NCBI RefSeq assembly: GCF_028548455.1
Contig: NZ_JAQQLF010000012.1
Location: 1 to 64,000 of the forward strand
Reading direction: 5' to 3'
Source of the DNA: Vogesella aquatica
GTDB lineage: Bacteria; Pseudomonadota; Gammaproteobacteria; Burkholderiales; Chromobacteriaceae
DNA: 64,000 nt
The position numbers and the translations under genes are program-made. The notes under the pieces were generated by a model that saw nothing but the letters and a program-made list of their open reading frames with translations, searched no databases and had not been told where the DNA came from. Shown one piece after another: positions 20,641 through 31,501 of this stretch; position 1 is the stretch's first letter, and every line of letters begins with the position of its first letter.

Positions 20641-21657
20641 ATGAGTTTGCTGAAAAACCTGCTGGCCGCTGCCAGCCTGCTGGCGGCCAGCGTTGCCCAT
20701 GCTGACGTGGCTTTGCTGATGCGCCCGGACGTGCAGCGCTATATCGACGAGCAGGTTGCCAGCGGCGAGCTGTCGCGCGCCGAGCTGGAAAGCGTGTTTG
20801 CCAATGTGGAGCTCAAGCCGAACATTATCGCCATCATGGATAAGCCTTCCACCGCGCGGCCGTGGTATCAGTTCCGCCCCAGTTTTTATAACGACAAGCT
20901 GATGCAGGAGGGGGTGGCGTTCTGGCAGCAGCACGAAGCCACCCTGCAAAAGGCAGCAGACACCTATAAAGTGCCACCGGAAATCATCGTGGCGATTATC
21001 GGTATCGAGACACGCTACGGCCGCAATACCGGTGGCTTCCGTCTGGCCGATGCGCTGTCCACGCTGGCGTTTGACTACCCGCGCCGTGCCGATTTCTTCC
21101 GCGCCGAGTTGTCCGAGTTCTTTCGCCTGGCGCGCAGTGAAAACGTGAACGCCCTTACCCTGAAGGGCAGCTACGCCGGTGCCATGGGCCTGCCGCAGTT
21201 CATGCCGTCCAGCCACCGCAAGTGGGCGGTGGATTTTGACGGCGACGGCCACAAAGACATCTGGAGCAACCCGGTGGACGCCATCGGCAGCGTGGCCAAC
21301 TACTTCCGCGAGCACGGCTGGCTGGGCGGTGACGACGTGGTGATTCCGGCCGAGCTGGCGCCGGGTACGGTGCCGGACGAGCTGGTAGCAGACAAATTCA
21401 ACCTGCACTACACCGTGGCCGAGCTGAAAGCACGCGGGGTGCTGCCGCAAGCCCCGCTGCGTGACGACGCGCTGGCGGTGCTGGTGCCGCTGGAAGTGGC
21501 GCCGGGCGAAATGCGCTACTGGCTGGGGCTCAATAATTTTTACACCATTACGCGCTACAACAAGAGCACGCTGTACGCCATGGTGACGCACGAGCTGGCG
21601 CAGGAAATGCGCGCCCGATTCGTGCAGGCGCGCATGGCGGTGCCTGCGGGGCAATAG
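20641..21657 (+). CDS. mltB: lytic murein transglycosylase B
   Basis: MltB (GH103) cleaves peptidoglycan with formation of 1,6-anhydro-MurNAc ends in the periplasm. The 338-aa protein has a signal peptide cleaved after Ala21 (SVAHA, then DVA). There is no lipobox, so it is a soluble or SltB-like form. The catalytic acid is Glu123 in GIETRYGRNTG. Downstream GSYAGAMGLPQFMPSSHRKW is the family signature. The ATG at 20641 gives the signal peptide. An in-frame TTG at 20611 lies in the repeat and is not likely used. Confidence 0.93.
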   Translation: MSLLKNLLAAASLLAASVAHADVALLMRPDVQRYIDEQVASGELSRAELESVFANVELKPNIIAIMDKPSTARPWYQFRPSFYNDKLMQEGVAFWQQHEATLQKAADTYKVPPEIIVAIIGIETRYGRNTGGFRLADALSTLAFDYPRRADFFRAELSEFFRLARSENVNALTLKGSYAGAMGLPQFMPSSHRKWAVDFDGDGHKDIWSNPVDAIGSVANYFREHGWLGGDDVVIPAELAPGTVPDELVADKFNLHYTVAELKARGVLPQAPLRDDALAVLVPLEVAPGEMRYWLGLNNFYTITRYNKSTLYAMVTHELAQEMRARFVQARMAVPAGQ

Positions 21658-21671
21658 TGCAAAACCCAGCT

Positions 21672-21706
21672 TGCTACCCGTATGGCTGGTGATGTGCCGG
21701 GTAGCA
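21672..21706 (+). other. stem-loop between mltB and dnaX
   Basis: TGCTACCCG (21672-21680) pairs with CGGGTAGCA (21698-21706) around 17 bases. There is no T-run. It may be a weak terminator or a 5' leader structure of dnaX. Confidence 0.4.
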
Positions 21707-21762
21707 GGCCGCTGCGCTGAAATAGTCGCCATCCCTGGCGAATCCCTTTAGAATTCCGCGCC

Positions 21763-23706
21763 ATGACCTATCAAGTTCTCGCCCGCAAGTGGCGCCCCAA
21801 GCGCTTTGCCGACCTGGTTGGCCAGGAGCACGTGGTACGCGCCCTGTCCAATGCGCTGAAAGAATCCCGCCTGCACCACGCCTACCTGCTGACAGGTACC
21901 CGTGGTGTGGGCAAAACCACCATCGCCCGTATTCTGGCCAAGAGCCTGAACTGCGAAACCGGCACCACCGCCGAGCCGTGCGGCGTGTGCCAGGCGTGCA
22001 CCCAGATCGACGCCGGCCGTTTTGTCGACCTGCTGGAGATCGACGCCGCCTCCAATACCGGTATCGACAATATCCGCGAAGTGCTGGAAAACGCCCAGTA
22101 CACCCCCACCATGGGGCGCTACAAGGTCTACATCATCGATGAAGTGCACATGCTGTCCAAAAGTGCCTTCAACGCCATGCTCAAGACGCTGGAAGAGCCG
22201 CCGGCGCACGTCAAGTTCATCCTGGCCACCACCGACCCGCAAAAAGTGCCGGTAACGGTATTGAGCCGCTGCCTGCAGTTCAGCCTGCGCAATATGACAC
22301 CGCAGCAGGTAGCCGGCCATCTGGCACATATGCTGGACGTGGAAGGCATTGCCTACGAAAGCCCTGCGCTGGCCTTGCTGGGCCGCGCCGCCGCCGGCTC
22401 CATGCGCGACGCGCAGTCGCTGCTGGACCAGGCCATTGCCTACGGCCTGGGCGAGGTCAAGGAAGACGGCGTGCGCGCCATGCTGGGCGCGGTAGACAAG
22501 CGCTACCTGTTTGCCCTGCTGGACGCCCTGGCCGACGCCGACGGCGCCCGCCTGGTAGCCGAGGTAGAAGCGTTGGCCGCACGCGGCATCGGTTTTGACA
22601 GCGCGCTGGCCGAGCTGGCCAGCCTGCTGCACCAGCTGGCGCTGGCGCAAACCGTGCCGGCCGCCATTGCCAGCGACGAGCCCGAGCGCGACGCTATCTT
22701 TGCCCTGGCGCAGCGCCTGGCAGCAGAAGACGTACAGCTGTACTACCAGATTGCCCTGCACGGCCGCCGTGACCTGGCGCTGGCGCCGGACGAGCACGCC
22801 GGCTTCAGCATGAGCATGCTGCGCATGCTGGCCTTTCACCCGGTAAGCGGTGGTGAGAGTGCGGCGCGTCCGCTGCCATCCGCCCGCCCGCCGGTGCCTG
22901 CGGCCAACCCTGGCGCCAGTAGCGCAGCCTTGCCTGCCGGCGTGTCGCCAGCGCGTGCTGCCTTGGCGCAGCTAGGCGGCAAGCCTGCCGAGCGTAGCCC
23001 GGCGGCCGCTGAAAAACCGGCCGCGCCCGAGCCGGAACCCGAGCCCGCGCGGCCCGCTGCGCCAGCCCCTGTACCGCAGGCCGCACCGCGTGAGCCTGCG
23101 CCATGGGACGAGCAGCCTGCCGCCGTGGCAGCTGTTGCCCCCGCTGCGTCGCCCGCCCGCCAGCCTGTGTCTGCCCGCGTAGAAGAAGCGCCGGAGGAGG
23201 CCGATGACGATGCCGAGCCCGAGGTGCTGGATACCGCTGCTGATAGCGACGACGAGCTGCCGGCCTACGCCATGATGATGGACGAAGACCCGGGTGAGCT
23301 GGCAAGCGAAGCACCGGTGTTCGACGGCGACTGGGCCAGCCTGATCGGCCGCCTGGGCAACAAGCTGGGTGCCGCGCGCATGCTGGCGCAAAACGCCGCG
23401 CTGAAACAATGGGATGGCAAGGTGTTCGAGCTGGCGGTGCCGGAAGGCTTCCGCAATATGGCCACGCGCGATTATCAGGACAAGCTGAAAAGCGTTCTGG
23501 GCGAGTATCTCGGCCAGAGCATTGAACTGAGGGTGTCGATAGAGACCCTCGATATGGAGACCCCCGCCATGCGCGATGCACGCTTCAAGCGTGAGCAGCT
23601 GGCCGGTGCGCGTCAACACATGGAAAACGACCCGGTGGTACAGCAGCTGGTGCAGGAAATGGGCGCCATGCTGCTCGCCGAGACAGTACAACCCGTACAG
23701 GAGTAG
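21763..23706 (+). CDS. dnaX: DNA polymerase III subunit gamma/tau
   Basis: DnaX is the clamp-loader ATPase that links polymerase cores and helicase. The 647-aa protein has Walker A GTRGVGKT at residues 45-52 and a zinc module with Cys64, Cys73, Cys76 and Cys79. [21 protein letters not shown] (Walker B/sensor region) and SRC follow. After about residue 370 comes an Ala/Pro/Glu-rich linker and then a tau-type C-terminal domain binding the polymerase. I see no slippery A-run like the E. coli gamma frameshift site. An exact repeat copy (22899-22909) sits in the linker and encodes PAANPG. It is followed after 5 bases by ybaB. Confidence 0.97.
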   Translation: MTYQVLARKWRPKRFADLVGQEHVVRALSNALKESRLHHAYLLTGTRGVGKTTIARILAKSLNCETGTTAEPCGVCQACTQIDAGRFVDLLEIDAASNTGIDNIREVLENAQYTPTMGRYKVYIIDEVHMLSKSAFNAMLKTLEEPPAHVKFILATTDPQKVPVTVLSRCLQFSLRNMTPQQVAGHLAHMLDVEGIAYESPALALLGRAAAGSMRDAQSLLDQAIAYGLGEVKEDGVRAMLGAVDKRYLFALLDALADADGARLVAEVEALAARGIGFDSALAELASLLHQLALAQTVPAAIASDEPERDAIFALAQRLAAEDVQLYYQIALHGRRDLALAPDEHAGFSMSMLRMLAFHPVSGGESAARPLPSARPPVPAANPGASSAALPAGVSPARAALAQLGGKPAERSPAAAEKPAAPEPEPEPARPAAPAPVPQAAPREPAPWDEQPAAVAAVAPAASPARQPVSARVEEAPEEADDDAEPEVLDTAADSDDELPAYAMMMDEDPGELASEAPVFDGDWASLIGRLGNKLGAARMLAQNAALKQWDGKVFELAVPEGFRNMATRDYQDKLKSVLGEYLGQSIELRVSIETLDMETPAMRDARFKREQLAGARQHMENDPVVQQLVQEMGAMLLAETVQPVQE

Positions 23707-23711
23707 AAACA

Positions 23712-24050
23712 ATGTTTGGTAAAGCCGGTATCGCAGGCCTGATGAAGCAGGCGCAGCAAATGCAGGAAAACATGAAGAAGGCCCAGGAAGAACTGGCGCA
23801 GATCGACGTAGAAGGCCAGGCGGGTAACGGCCTGGTAAAAGTGGTGATAAGCTGCGCGCACGTTACCCGCCGTGTCATCATCAGCGACGACTTGCTGGCC
23901 GATGCCAAGGAAGATAAAGACATGCTGGAAGACCTGATCGCTGCCGCGTTCAACGACGCCAGCCGCAAGGCCGAAGCCACCTCGTCCGAGCGCATGTCCG
24001 GCTTTACCGCTGGCATGAACCTGCCGGCCGGCATGAAGCTGCCGTTCTGA
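23712..24050 (+). CDS. ybaB: nucleoid-associated protein YbaB/EbfC
   Basis: YbaB/EbfC is a small dimeric DNA-binding protein encoded between dnaX and recR in most proteobacteria. The 112-aa product starts [20 protein letters not shown], followed by a coiled-coil helix, and ends with the Met/Pro-rich [12 protein letters not shown] tail typical of the family. A CAGGAG site overlapping the dnaX end serves the ATG at 23712. A repeat-built hairpin with T-run follows before recR. Confidence 0.95.
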   Translation: MFGKAGIAGLMKQAQQMQENMKKAQEELAQIDVEGQAGNGLVKVVISCAHVTRRVIISDDLLADAKEDKDMLEDLIAAAFNDASRKAEATSSERMSGFTAGMNLPAGMKLPF

Positions 24051-24065
24051 TCGCTTGATGACCTG

Positions 24066-24103
24066 AAAGGTTGGCCGCAGGCTGCTGCTTGCGGCCAACC
24101 TTT
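24066..24103 (+). terminator. repeat-built hairpin terminator between ybaB and recR
   Basis: Two exact repeat copies in inverted orientation (24069-24079 and 24090-24100) extend to a 14-bp perfect stem, AAAGGTTGGCCGCA with its complement, around a 10-base loop, followed by TTTTTT. It looks like a strong intrinsic terminator, yet the recR ATG is only 15 bases downstream. Confidence 0.88.
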
Positions 24104-24118
24104 TTTACTGGAGCGCCC

Positions 24119-24718
24119 ATGAAGAACCCGCCCTCGCTCGACCAGCTGATCGCGGCGCTGAAAGTGCTGCCCGGCGTCGGCCCCAAATCCGCGCAGCGCA
24201 TGGCTTTCCACTTGCTGCAAAAAGACCGTGGCGGTGCCGACAAGCTGGCGCGGGCGCTGGACCACGCGCTGCTGAATCTGCGCCATTGCCAGCGTTGCCA
24301 TACCTTTAGCGAAAGCCCGCTGTGCAATGTGTGCGCCGACGCCGAGCGCCGCCAGGACCTGCTGTGCGTGGTGGAAATGCCGGCCGACCTGCTGATGCTG
24401 GAGCAGACGCGCTGCTACGACGGCCTGTATTTTGTGCTGATGGGGCGCTTGTCGCCCATGGATGGCATCGGCCCCAAGGATATCGACCTGGAAAAGCTGA
24501 TTGCCCGCGCTGTGGACGGCGTGGTGCAGGAGGTGATTATTGCCACCAACTTTACTGCCGAGGGCGAGGTCACCGCGCACCTGATCAGCGAGATGCTGCA
24601 GGCGCACGGCCTGCGCGTCAGCCGCATCGCGCGTGGCATGCCGGTGGGCGGCGAACTGGAAAACGTGGACCCGGGCACGCTGGCCCAGGCCATGTACGAG
24701 CGGCGTAGCGTGAGCTAG
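24119..24718 (+). CDS. recR: recombination mediator protein RecR
   Basis: RecR acts with RecF and RecO to load RecA on gapped DNA. The 199-aa protein has the helix-hairpin-helix [14 protein letters not shown] near residues 17-30. The zinc finger has Cys57, Cys60, Cys69 and Cys72. The Toprim domain begins LLCVVE near 81 and contains [13 protein letters not shown]. The ATG at 24119 has a GGAG site. Upstream in-frame codons would run through the hairpin. With no room for a promoter between hairpin and start, expression must depend on readthrough from dnaX-ybaB or an internal promoter. Confidence 0.96.
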   Translation: MKNPPSLDQLIAALKVLPGVGPKSAQRMAFHLLQKDRGGADKLARALDHALLNLRHCQRCHTFSESPLCNVCADAERRQDLLCVVEMPADLLMLEQTRCYDGLYFVLMGRLSPMDGIGPKDIDLEKLIARAVDGVVQEVIIATNFTAEGEVTAHLISEMLQAHGLRVSRIARGMPVGGELENVDPGTLAQAMYERRSVS

Positions 24719-24744
24719 TCCGCAGGCCGGTGTTCAGGCAGTAA

Positions 24745-24772
24745 AAAAGCCAGCCTCGCGGGGCTGGCTTTT
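24745..24772. terminator. bidirectional terminator between recR and dapE
   Basis: AAAAGCCAGCC (24745-24755) pairs with GGCTGGCTTTT (24762-24772) around 6 bases, with T/A runs on both sides. It serves the convergent recR and dapE and has the same 11-bp stem as the terminator behind dapB. Confidence 0.88.
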
Positions 24773-24791
24773 GCGTTTTGCCCGGTGTGGC

Positions 24792-26266
<1,475 letters not shown>

Positions 26267-26274
26267 GGGTGGGG

Positions 26275-27390
26275 TCAGTGGTTCAGTGTAAAGCCGGTAA
26301 AGGTGGTGGTGTCTTGCTTGCTCTGGCCGCTGGCGCTGTCGTGGTTGACCAGCCAGAACAGGTTGGTGGGCGAGTCGGCATTCTGCAGTGCCTCGTCCAG
26401 CGTAATCATGCCGTCCTTGTACAGGCGGAACAGCGATTGCTCGAAGGTTTGCGAGCCCTCGCTCATGCTGCTTTCGATGGCTTCCTTGATCTTGTCGATG
26501 TCGCCGTTGCGGATCAGCTCCGACACGTGGGCGGTGTTGAACATGATTTCCATCGCCGGACGGCGCTTGCCGTCTACGGTTTGCACCAGCCGTTGCGATA
26601 CTACCGCCTTCAGTGTGGCAGCCAGGTCCATCAGCAGGGCGGTGCGGTTCTCCAGCGGGAAGAAGCTGATGATGCGGTTCAGCGTGTGGTAGCTGTTATT
26701 GCCGTGCAGTGTAGAGATGCACAGGTGGCCGGACTGGGCGTAGTTGATGGCGTAGGTCAGCGTTTCTGCATCGCGTATCTCGCCGATCATCAGCACGTCC
26801 GGCGCCTCGCGCATGGCGTTTTTCAGTGCGTTTTCATAACTGTGCGTATCCACCCCGATTTCACGCTGGTTGATGATGGAGCGCTTGTGTTCGAAGATGA
26901 ATTCCACCGGGTCTTCTACGGTGAGGATATGCCCGGCCTGGCTCTGGTTGCGGTATTCCAGCATGGCGGCCACGGTGGAGCTTTTGCCGGAGCCGGTGGA
27001 GCCCACGATAAAGATCAGGCCGCGGCGCTGGCGGATCAGATCTTGTAGCGAGTCGGGCAGGTTCAGGGTGTCCAGGCTGGGGACCGTGGGGGTGATGTAG
27101 CGTATCACCATGGCCACGTGCCCGCGCTGGCGGAAGATGTTGACGCGGTAATTGCCCAGGCCATCTATCTGGCGGCCAAAGTTCATTTCCAGCTCGGCTT
27201 CGAAGCGGGTGATGTCGTCCTCGCCCATCAGGCTGTAGGCCAGGCGCTTGACGTTTTCTGCGCTCAATGCCTTGTCATTCACGGGCACGGTTTGCCCGTC
27301 TATCTTGATTTGAGGTGGCGTACCGCAGGAGAAAAACAGATCGCTGGCCTTTTTGTCGGCCATCAGCTTGAAAAACGGCAGCATCAGCAT
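26275..27390 (-). CDS. pilU: type IV pilus retraction ATPase PilU (PilT family)
   Basis: PilU is the accessory hexameric ATPase that retracts type IV pili alongside PilT, in twitching and DNA uptake. The 371-aa protein has Walker A GSTGSGKSS at residues 130-138. The Asp box is ILTVEDPVEF, Walker B contains VLMIGEIRD, and the His box is GHLCISTLHGNN. The His box wording and the extended C-terminus fit PilU better than PilT. pilT is not adjacent. The start may be Met1 or Met3 (27390 or 27384); neither has a clear ribosome binding site. It lies 8 bases upstream of the ArsC-like gene, so it may share its transcript. Confidence 0.9.
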   Translation of the reverse strand: MLMLPFFKLMADKKASDLFFSCGTPPQIKIDGQTVPVNDKALSAENVKRLAYSLMGEDDITRFEAELEMNFGRQIDGLGNYRVNIFRQRGHVAMVIRYITPTVPSLDTLNLPDSLQDLIRQRRGLIFIVGSTGSGKSSTVAAMLEYRNQSQAGHILTVEDPVEFIFEHKRSIINQREIGVDTHSYENALKNAMREAPDVLMIGEIRDAETLTYAINYAQSGHLCISTLHGNNSYHTLNRIISFFPLENRTALLMDLAATLKAVVSQRLVQTVDGKRRPAMEIMFNTAHVSELIRNGDIDKIKEAIESSMSEGSQTFEQSLFRLYKDGMITLDEALQNADSPTNLFWLVNHDSASGQSKQDTTTFTGFTLNH

Positions 27391-27497
27391 AGTAAACGGT
27401 GCGCGGGGCAGGTGACGTTCATGCGCTTAGTCTAACGCGAAACACGGCGCGATGGCATTTATCGTGTTGCCCGCGGGCTTGGCCGCAGGCAAGAAAA

Positions 27498-27518
27498 AAC
27501 CCGCCTTGGCGGCGGGTT
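27498..27518 (-). terminator. terminator of fadD
   Basis: An 8-bp stem, AACCCGCC with GGCGGGTT, and a 5-base loop are followed on the minus strand by a run of T residues, 22 bases past the fadD stop. A one-mismatch repeat copy (TTGGCCGCA, 27479-27487) lies just beyond. Confidence 0.82.
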
Positions 27519-27540
27519 GTGTACAAGCCGTGGCGGCTGT

Positions 27541-29217
27541 TCAGTTCGGTTTGACCTCGGTATCGCGCAGTGCGCGGCGCAGGATCTTGCCCACGTTGGT
27601 CTTGGGCAGCTCCTGGCGAAACTCTACCAATTTCGGCACCTTGTAGCCGGTCAGGTTGGTGCGGCAATGGCTCAGCACATCGGCCTCGGTCAGCGCCGGG
27701 TCTTTCTTTACTACGAACACCTTTACCACCTCGCCCGATTTCTCGTCCGGAATGCCGATGCACGCTACTTCCAGCACGCCCGGGTGCAAGGCCACCACGT
27801 CTTCGATCTCGTTCGGGTACACATTGAAGCCGGACACCAGAATCATGTCTTTCTTGCGGTCTACCAGCTTCACGTAGCCCTCTGGCGTAATGATGGCTAT
27901 GTCGCCGGTGGCCAGGAAGCCTTGGCTGTCGATGACTTTGGCCGTTTCTTCAGGGCGCTGCCAGTAGCCTTTCATCACTTGCGGGCCGCGGATGCACAGC
28001 TCGCCGGATTCGCCCGGGGCGACTTCGCGGCCTTCATTGTCGCGGAGCTGGATGTCGGTGGACGGAATCGGTACGCCAATGGTGCCGTTGTAGGCTTTCA
28101 GATCCAGCGGGTTGATGCAGGCGGCCGGGCTGGTTTCGGTCAGGCCGTAGGCTTCGATCAGCGGCGTGCCGGTGATGTCCTTCCATTTGTCGGCCACTGC
28201 TTTCTGCACCGCCATGCCACCGCCCAGCGCCAGGCGCCAGGTGGAGAAGTCTACGGTCTTGAAGTCCGGGTTGTTCAGCAGGGCGTTAAACAGCGTGTTG
28301 ACGCCGGTGATGGCGGTAACCTTGTATTTTTTCAGCTCTTTTACAAAGCCTGGGATGTCGCGCGGGTTGGTGATGAGGATGCTCATGGCACCGAGCTCGG
28401 TAAACACCATCAGGTTCGCGGTCAGCGAGAAGATATGGTACAGCGGCAGGGCAGTGACAATGATCTCCTGGCCTTCGCGCACGGCGTGTTTTACCCATTC
28501 GCCGGCTTGCAACATGTTGGCGATGATGTTGGCGTGGGTCAGCATGGCGCCCTTGGAGACGCCGGTGGTGCCGCCGGTGTACTGCAGGAAGGCGATGTCG
28601 TCGTGGTCGATGTCGACCTTGCGCATCGGTTGGCGCGCACCGGCAGCCAGGGCGTCATTGAAGCCGGTGTGGCGGGCAATGTGCCAGGGCGGCACCATTT
28701 TCTTGACCTTGCGTACCACGAAATTGACGATCAGGCGCTTGGGGAAGCCCAGCAGGTCGCCAATGCTGGCGATCACCACATTCTTGACTGGCGTGCGCGG
28801 CAGAACCTGCTCCAGTACGTTGGCAAAATTTTCCAGGATGATGATGGTTTCGGTGCCGGAATCCTTCAGCTGGTGTTCCAGTTCGCGGGGGGTGTACAGC
28901 GGGTTGACGTTGACCACGGTGCAGCCGGCGCGCAGGGTGCCGAATACGGCGATCGGGTACTGCAGCAGGTTGGGCATCATGATCGCCACGCGGCTGCCTT
29001 TGGCCAGGCCAAGCGTGTTTTGCAGGTAGGAAGCAAAGTTGGCCGACAGTTGGTCCAGCTCGCCGTAGCTCAGGATCTTGTCCATGCAGGCCAGCGCCGG
29101 GCGGTCACGGAACTTGGCGGCGCTGCGCTCGAAAACCTCGGACACCGACTGGAATTCGTTGATGTCAATCTCGGCGGCAACACCTGCCTGGTAATTCTTC
29201 AGCCAGATTTTTTCCAT
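27541..29217 (-). CDS. fadD: long-chain fatty acid--CoA ligase
   Basis: FadD activates exogenous long-chain fatty acids to acyl-CoA at the inner membrane. The 558-aa protein has the ATP/AMP motif YTGGTTGVSKG near residue 215. YGLTETSPA lies near 335, GDIAIITPEGYVKLVDRKKDMI near 430, and the C-terminal catalytic Lys region is KTNVGKILRR. The ATG at 29217 is chosen because a GGAGAAG site lies 9 bases upstream and MEKIWLKNY aligns with the E. coli start. A start 6 codons earlier is possible. The gene is divergent from the rimP operon. Confidence 0.93.
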   Translation of the reverse strand: MEKIWLKNYQAGVAAEIDINEFQSVSEVFERSAAKFRDRPALACMDKILSYGELDQLSANFASYLQNTLGLAKGSRVAIMMPNLLQYPIAVFGTLRAGCTVVNVNPLYTPRELEHQLKDSGTETIIILENFANVLEQVLPRTPVKNVVIASIGDLLGFPKRLIVNFVVRKVKKMVPPWHIARHTGFNDALAAGARQPMRKVDIDHDDIAFLQYTGGTTGVSKGAMLTHANIIANMLQAGEWVKHAVREGQEIIVTALPLYHIFSLTANLMVFTELGAMSILITNPRDIPGFVKELKKYKVTAITGVNTLFNALLNNPDFKTVDFSTWRLALGGGMAVQKAVADKWKDITGTPLIEAYGLTETSPAACINPLDLKAYNGTIGVPIPSTDIQLRDNEGREVAPGESGELCIRGPQVMKGYWQRPEETAKVIDSQGFLATGDIAIITPEGYVKLVDRKKDMILVSGFNVYPNEIEDVVALHPGVLEVACIGIPDEKSGEVVKVFVVKKDPALTEADVLSHCRTNLTGYKVPKLVEFRQELPKTNVGKILRRALRDTEVKPN

Positions 29218-29435
29218 GGCAATAGTCTTCTCCATCGTGTTGGATTTACTGCCACCTCTTGTGATTCGCGGGTGGCGTCGGTGGGGATCTGCTTGCATGC
29301 AGACTCAAATATAGATTGTTTTGGCAAACGTTCGTTTCGGAACGCAGGGCAACTGTACCGTATGTCTCATCTGGTGCAAAGCATGTGCTTGGTTTGCGGC
29401 CTCAGACCTCAGTTTTCTTTTGTCGCAGAGTGGTT

Positions 29436-29480
29436 TATAATCGCGGCATTTTAGGGATGGGCGGTTCTTCGCCCATTTTT
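29436..29480 (+). promoter_or_regulatory. rimP-nusA-infB promoter -10 and leader hairpin
   Basis: A perfect TATAAT (29436-29441) is followed by a 7-bp hairpin, ATGGGCG (29457-29463) with CGCCCAT (29470-29476), and a TTTTCTTTT tract. Only a poor -35 is visible. The transcript would begin almost directly with a terminator-like hairpin about 25 bases before rimP, suggesting attenuation of the operon (inference). Confidence 0.55.
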
Positions 29481-29501
29481 CTTTTCTGGAATTGGATGCC
29501 C

Positions 29502-29930
29502 ATGGATGTACGTTTGCTGCTCGAGAACACGCTGCCCGGTTTGGGGTATGAGCTTGTAGATTTTGAAATGACCCCGGGGGGTGGTTTCCGCGTGTTTATG
29601 GATAAACCGGGCGGCATTACCGTAGAAGATTGCGTTAGCGTGAGTAATCACCTGACGCGTCTGTTCATGGTCGAAAATGTTGACTACGAGCGTCTGGAAG
29701 TTTCCTCGCCCGGCCTGGACCGTCCGCTGAAGAAAGAAGCGGACTACGTGCGCTTCACCGGTAGCCTTGCCAAGATCCGTACCCGCCTGCCTGTCGAACA
29801 GCAGAAGCGGTTTCAGGGTCGTATCGCAGGTATCGCCGATGGCGTTGTCAGCCTGGTCGTGGAAGATGGTCGCACCGTGGCCATTCCCCTGGCGAATATC
29901 GATAAAGCCCGGCTGGAACCGGAGTTTTAA
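29502..29930 (+). CDS. rimP: ribosome maturation factor RimP
   Basis: RimP assists 30S subunit assembly. The 142-aa protein begins [20 protein letters not shown]. It carries the family segment [19 protein letters not shown] near residues 30-50 and [16 protein letters not shown] near 67-82. The ATG at 29502 is preferred. Another ATG six bases upstream (29496) is possible. It heads the conserved rimP-nusA-infB-rbfA-truB block. Confidence 0.94.
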   Translation: MDVRLLLENTLPGLGYELVDFEMTPGGGFRVFMDKPGGITVEDCVSVSNHLTRLFMVENVDYERLEVSSPGLDRPLKKEADYVRFTGSLAKIRTRLPVEQQKRFQGRIAGIADGVVSLVVEDGRTVAIPLANIDKARLEPEF

Positions 29931-29978
29931 TTCGCAGGACGTTGGCCGCGAACAAGAATACGGAATTTGGAGGATTGC

Positions 29979-31454
29979 ATGAGTCGCGAGATTTTGCTGT
30001 TGGTTGATGCTCTGGCAAGCGAGAAAAACGTTAGCCGCGAGGTGGTTTTTTCCGCGCTGGAGCTGGCACTGGCTTCTGCCACCAAAAAGAAGTTTAACGA
30101 AGACGAACTGGATGTCCGTGTAGAGATCGACCGCCATAACGGTCAGTACCAGACATTCCGTCGCTGGACCGTGGTGGATGCCGAGGCACTGGAATACGAA
30201 GACCGCGAACTGAGCCTGGAAGAAGCCCGCGAGCGTGACCCGCGCGCCGAGCTGGGTGGCGTGATCGAAGAGTCGATGGAAGCGGTAGAGTTCGGCCGTA
30301 TTGGTGCCCAGGCTGCCAAGCAGGTGATCCTGCAGAAAATCCGTGATGCCGAGCGCGAACAGGTGCTGAACGAGTTTCTGCAGCGCCGCGAAAGCCTTGT
30401 TACCGGCACCATCAAGCGCATCGAACGTGGCAATGCCATCGTGGAGTGCGGCAAGCTGGAAGCCGTGCTGCCGCGCGACCAGATGATTCCAAAGGAAAAC
30501 CTGCGCGTGGGTGACCGCGTGAAGGCCTACCTGATGCGTATCGACCGCCTGGGCCGTGGCCCGCAGCTGGTGCTGTCGCGTACTTCGCGCGAGTTCCTGG
30601 CCAAGCTGTTCGAGCTGGAAGTACCGGAAATCGAAGAAGGCATGCTGGAAATCAAGGAAGCTGCCCGTGACCCGGGTATGCGAGCCAAGATGGCCGTCAA
30701 GTCCAATGACCCGCGTCTGGACCCGCAAGGTACCTGCATCGGCATGCGCGGCTCCCGCGTTCAGGCCGTAACCCAGGAACTGGCTGGCGAGCGTATCGAT
30801 ATCGTGCTGTGGGCGCCCGAGCCAGCACAGTTTGTAATCAATGCGCTGTCCCCGGCTGAAGTGAACCGCATCATGGTGGACGAAGACAGCCACACCATGG
30901 ACGTGGTGGTAGAGGAAGAGCAGCTGGCGCTGGCGATTGGCCGTGGTGGCCAGAACGTCAAGCTCGCTGCCGAGCTGACCGGCTGGAACCTGAACATCCT
31001 GACGGTGACCGAGGCGGAAGAAAAACACCTGGAAGAAGATGCCAAGCTGCGCGAGCACTTCATCCGCCATCTGGGTGTCGATGAAGAAATGGCTGCCCTG
31101 CTGGTGCAGGAAGGCTTTGCAACACTGGAAGAAGTGGCCTATGTGCCAATTTCCGAAATGCTGGAAATCGATGGCTTTGACGATGCGCTGGTAAACGAGC
31201 TGCGTAGCCGTGCGCGCGATGCCATCCTGACCCTGGCAATTGCTTCGGAAGAAAAAGTGGAAGAAGTGGCCGACGAGCTCAAGGATCTGGAAGGACTGGA
31301 TGCCGAGCTGGTACGCAAACTGGCCGAAAACGGCGTGACCACCCGTGACGACCTGGCCGATCTCGCCGTTGACGATCTGGTCGACATGACAGGCATTGAG
31401 GCCGATGCGGCGCGCGCGCTCATCATGAAAGCCCGCGAACACTGGTTCAACTGA
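29979..31454 (+). CDS. nusA: transcription termination/antitermination protein NusA
   Basis: NusA binds RNA polymerase and nascent RNA to control pausing, termination and rRNA antitermination. The 491-aa protein has an N-terminal polymerase-binding domain, an S1 domain at about residues 135-200, and two KH domains ([12 protein letters not shown] and [11 protein letters not shown]). Two acidic C-terminal repeats with helix-hairpin-helix character ([29 protein letters not shown]) follow, the E. coli-like long form. A GGAGG site precedes the ATG at 29979. A repeat variant (GTTGGCCGCG) lies in the rimP-nusA gap near 29941. Confidence 0.97.
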   Translation: MSREILLLVDALASEKNVSREVVFSALELALASATKKKFNEDELDVRVEIDRHNGQYQTFRRWTVVDAEALEYEDRELSLEEARERDPRAELGGVIEESMEAVEFGRIGAQAAKQVILQKIRDAEREQVLNEFLQRRESLVTGTIKRIERGNAIVECGKLEAVLPRDQMIPKENLRVGDRVKAYLMRIDRLGRGPQLVLSRTSREFLAKLFELEVPEIEEGMLEIKEAARDPGMRAKMAVKSNDPRLDPQGTCIGMRGSRVQAVTQELAGERIDIVLWAPEPAQFVINALSPAEVNRIMVDEDSHTMDVVVEEEQLALAIGRGGQNVKLAAELTGWNLNILTVTEAEEKHLEEDAKLREHFIRHLGVDEEMAALLVQEGFATLEEVAYVPISEMLEIDGFDDALVNELRSRARDAILTLAIASEEKVEEVADELKDLEGLDAELVRKLAENGVTTRDDLADLAVDDLVDMTGIEADAARALIMKAREHWFN

Positions 31455-31501
31455 GCCAGCCCCGCAAACGGATCGATTGCTAGAAGGAATTAGGAATACG
31501 C

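Noticed and set aside
23030-23060. Programmed frameshift site in dnaX for a gamma subunit
   Set aside because: No A-AAA-AAG type slippery heptamer with a following hairpin was found in the gene.
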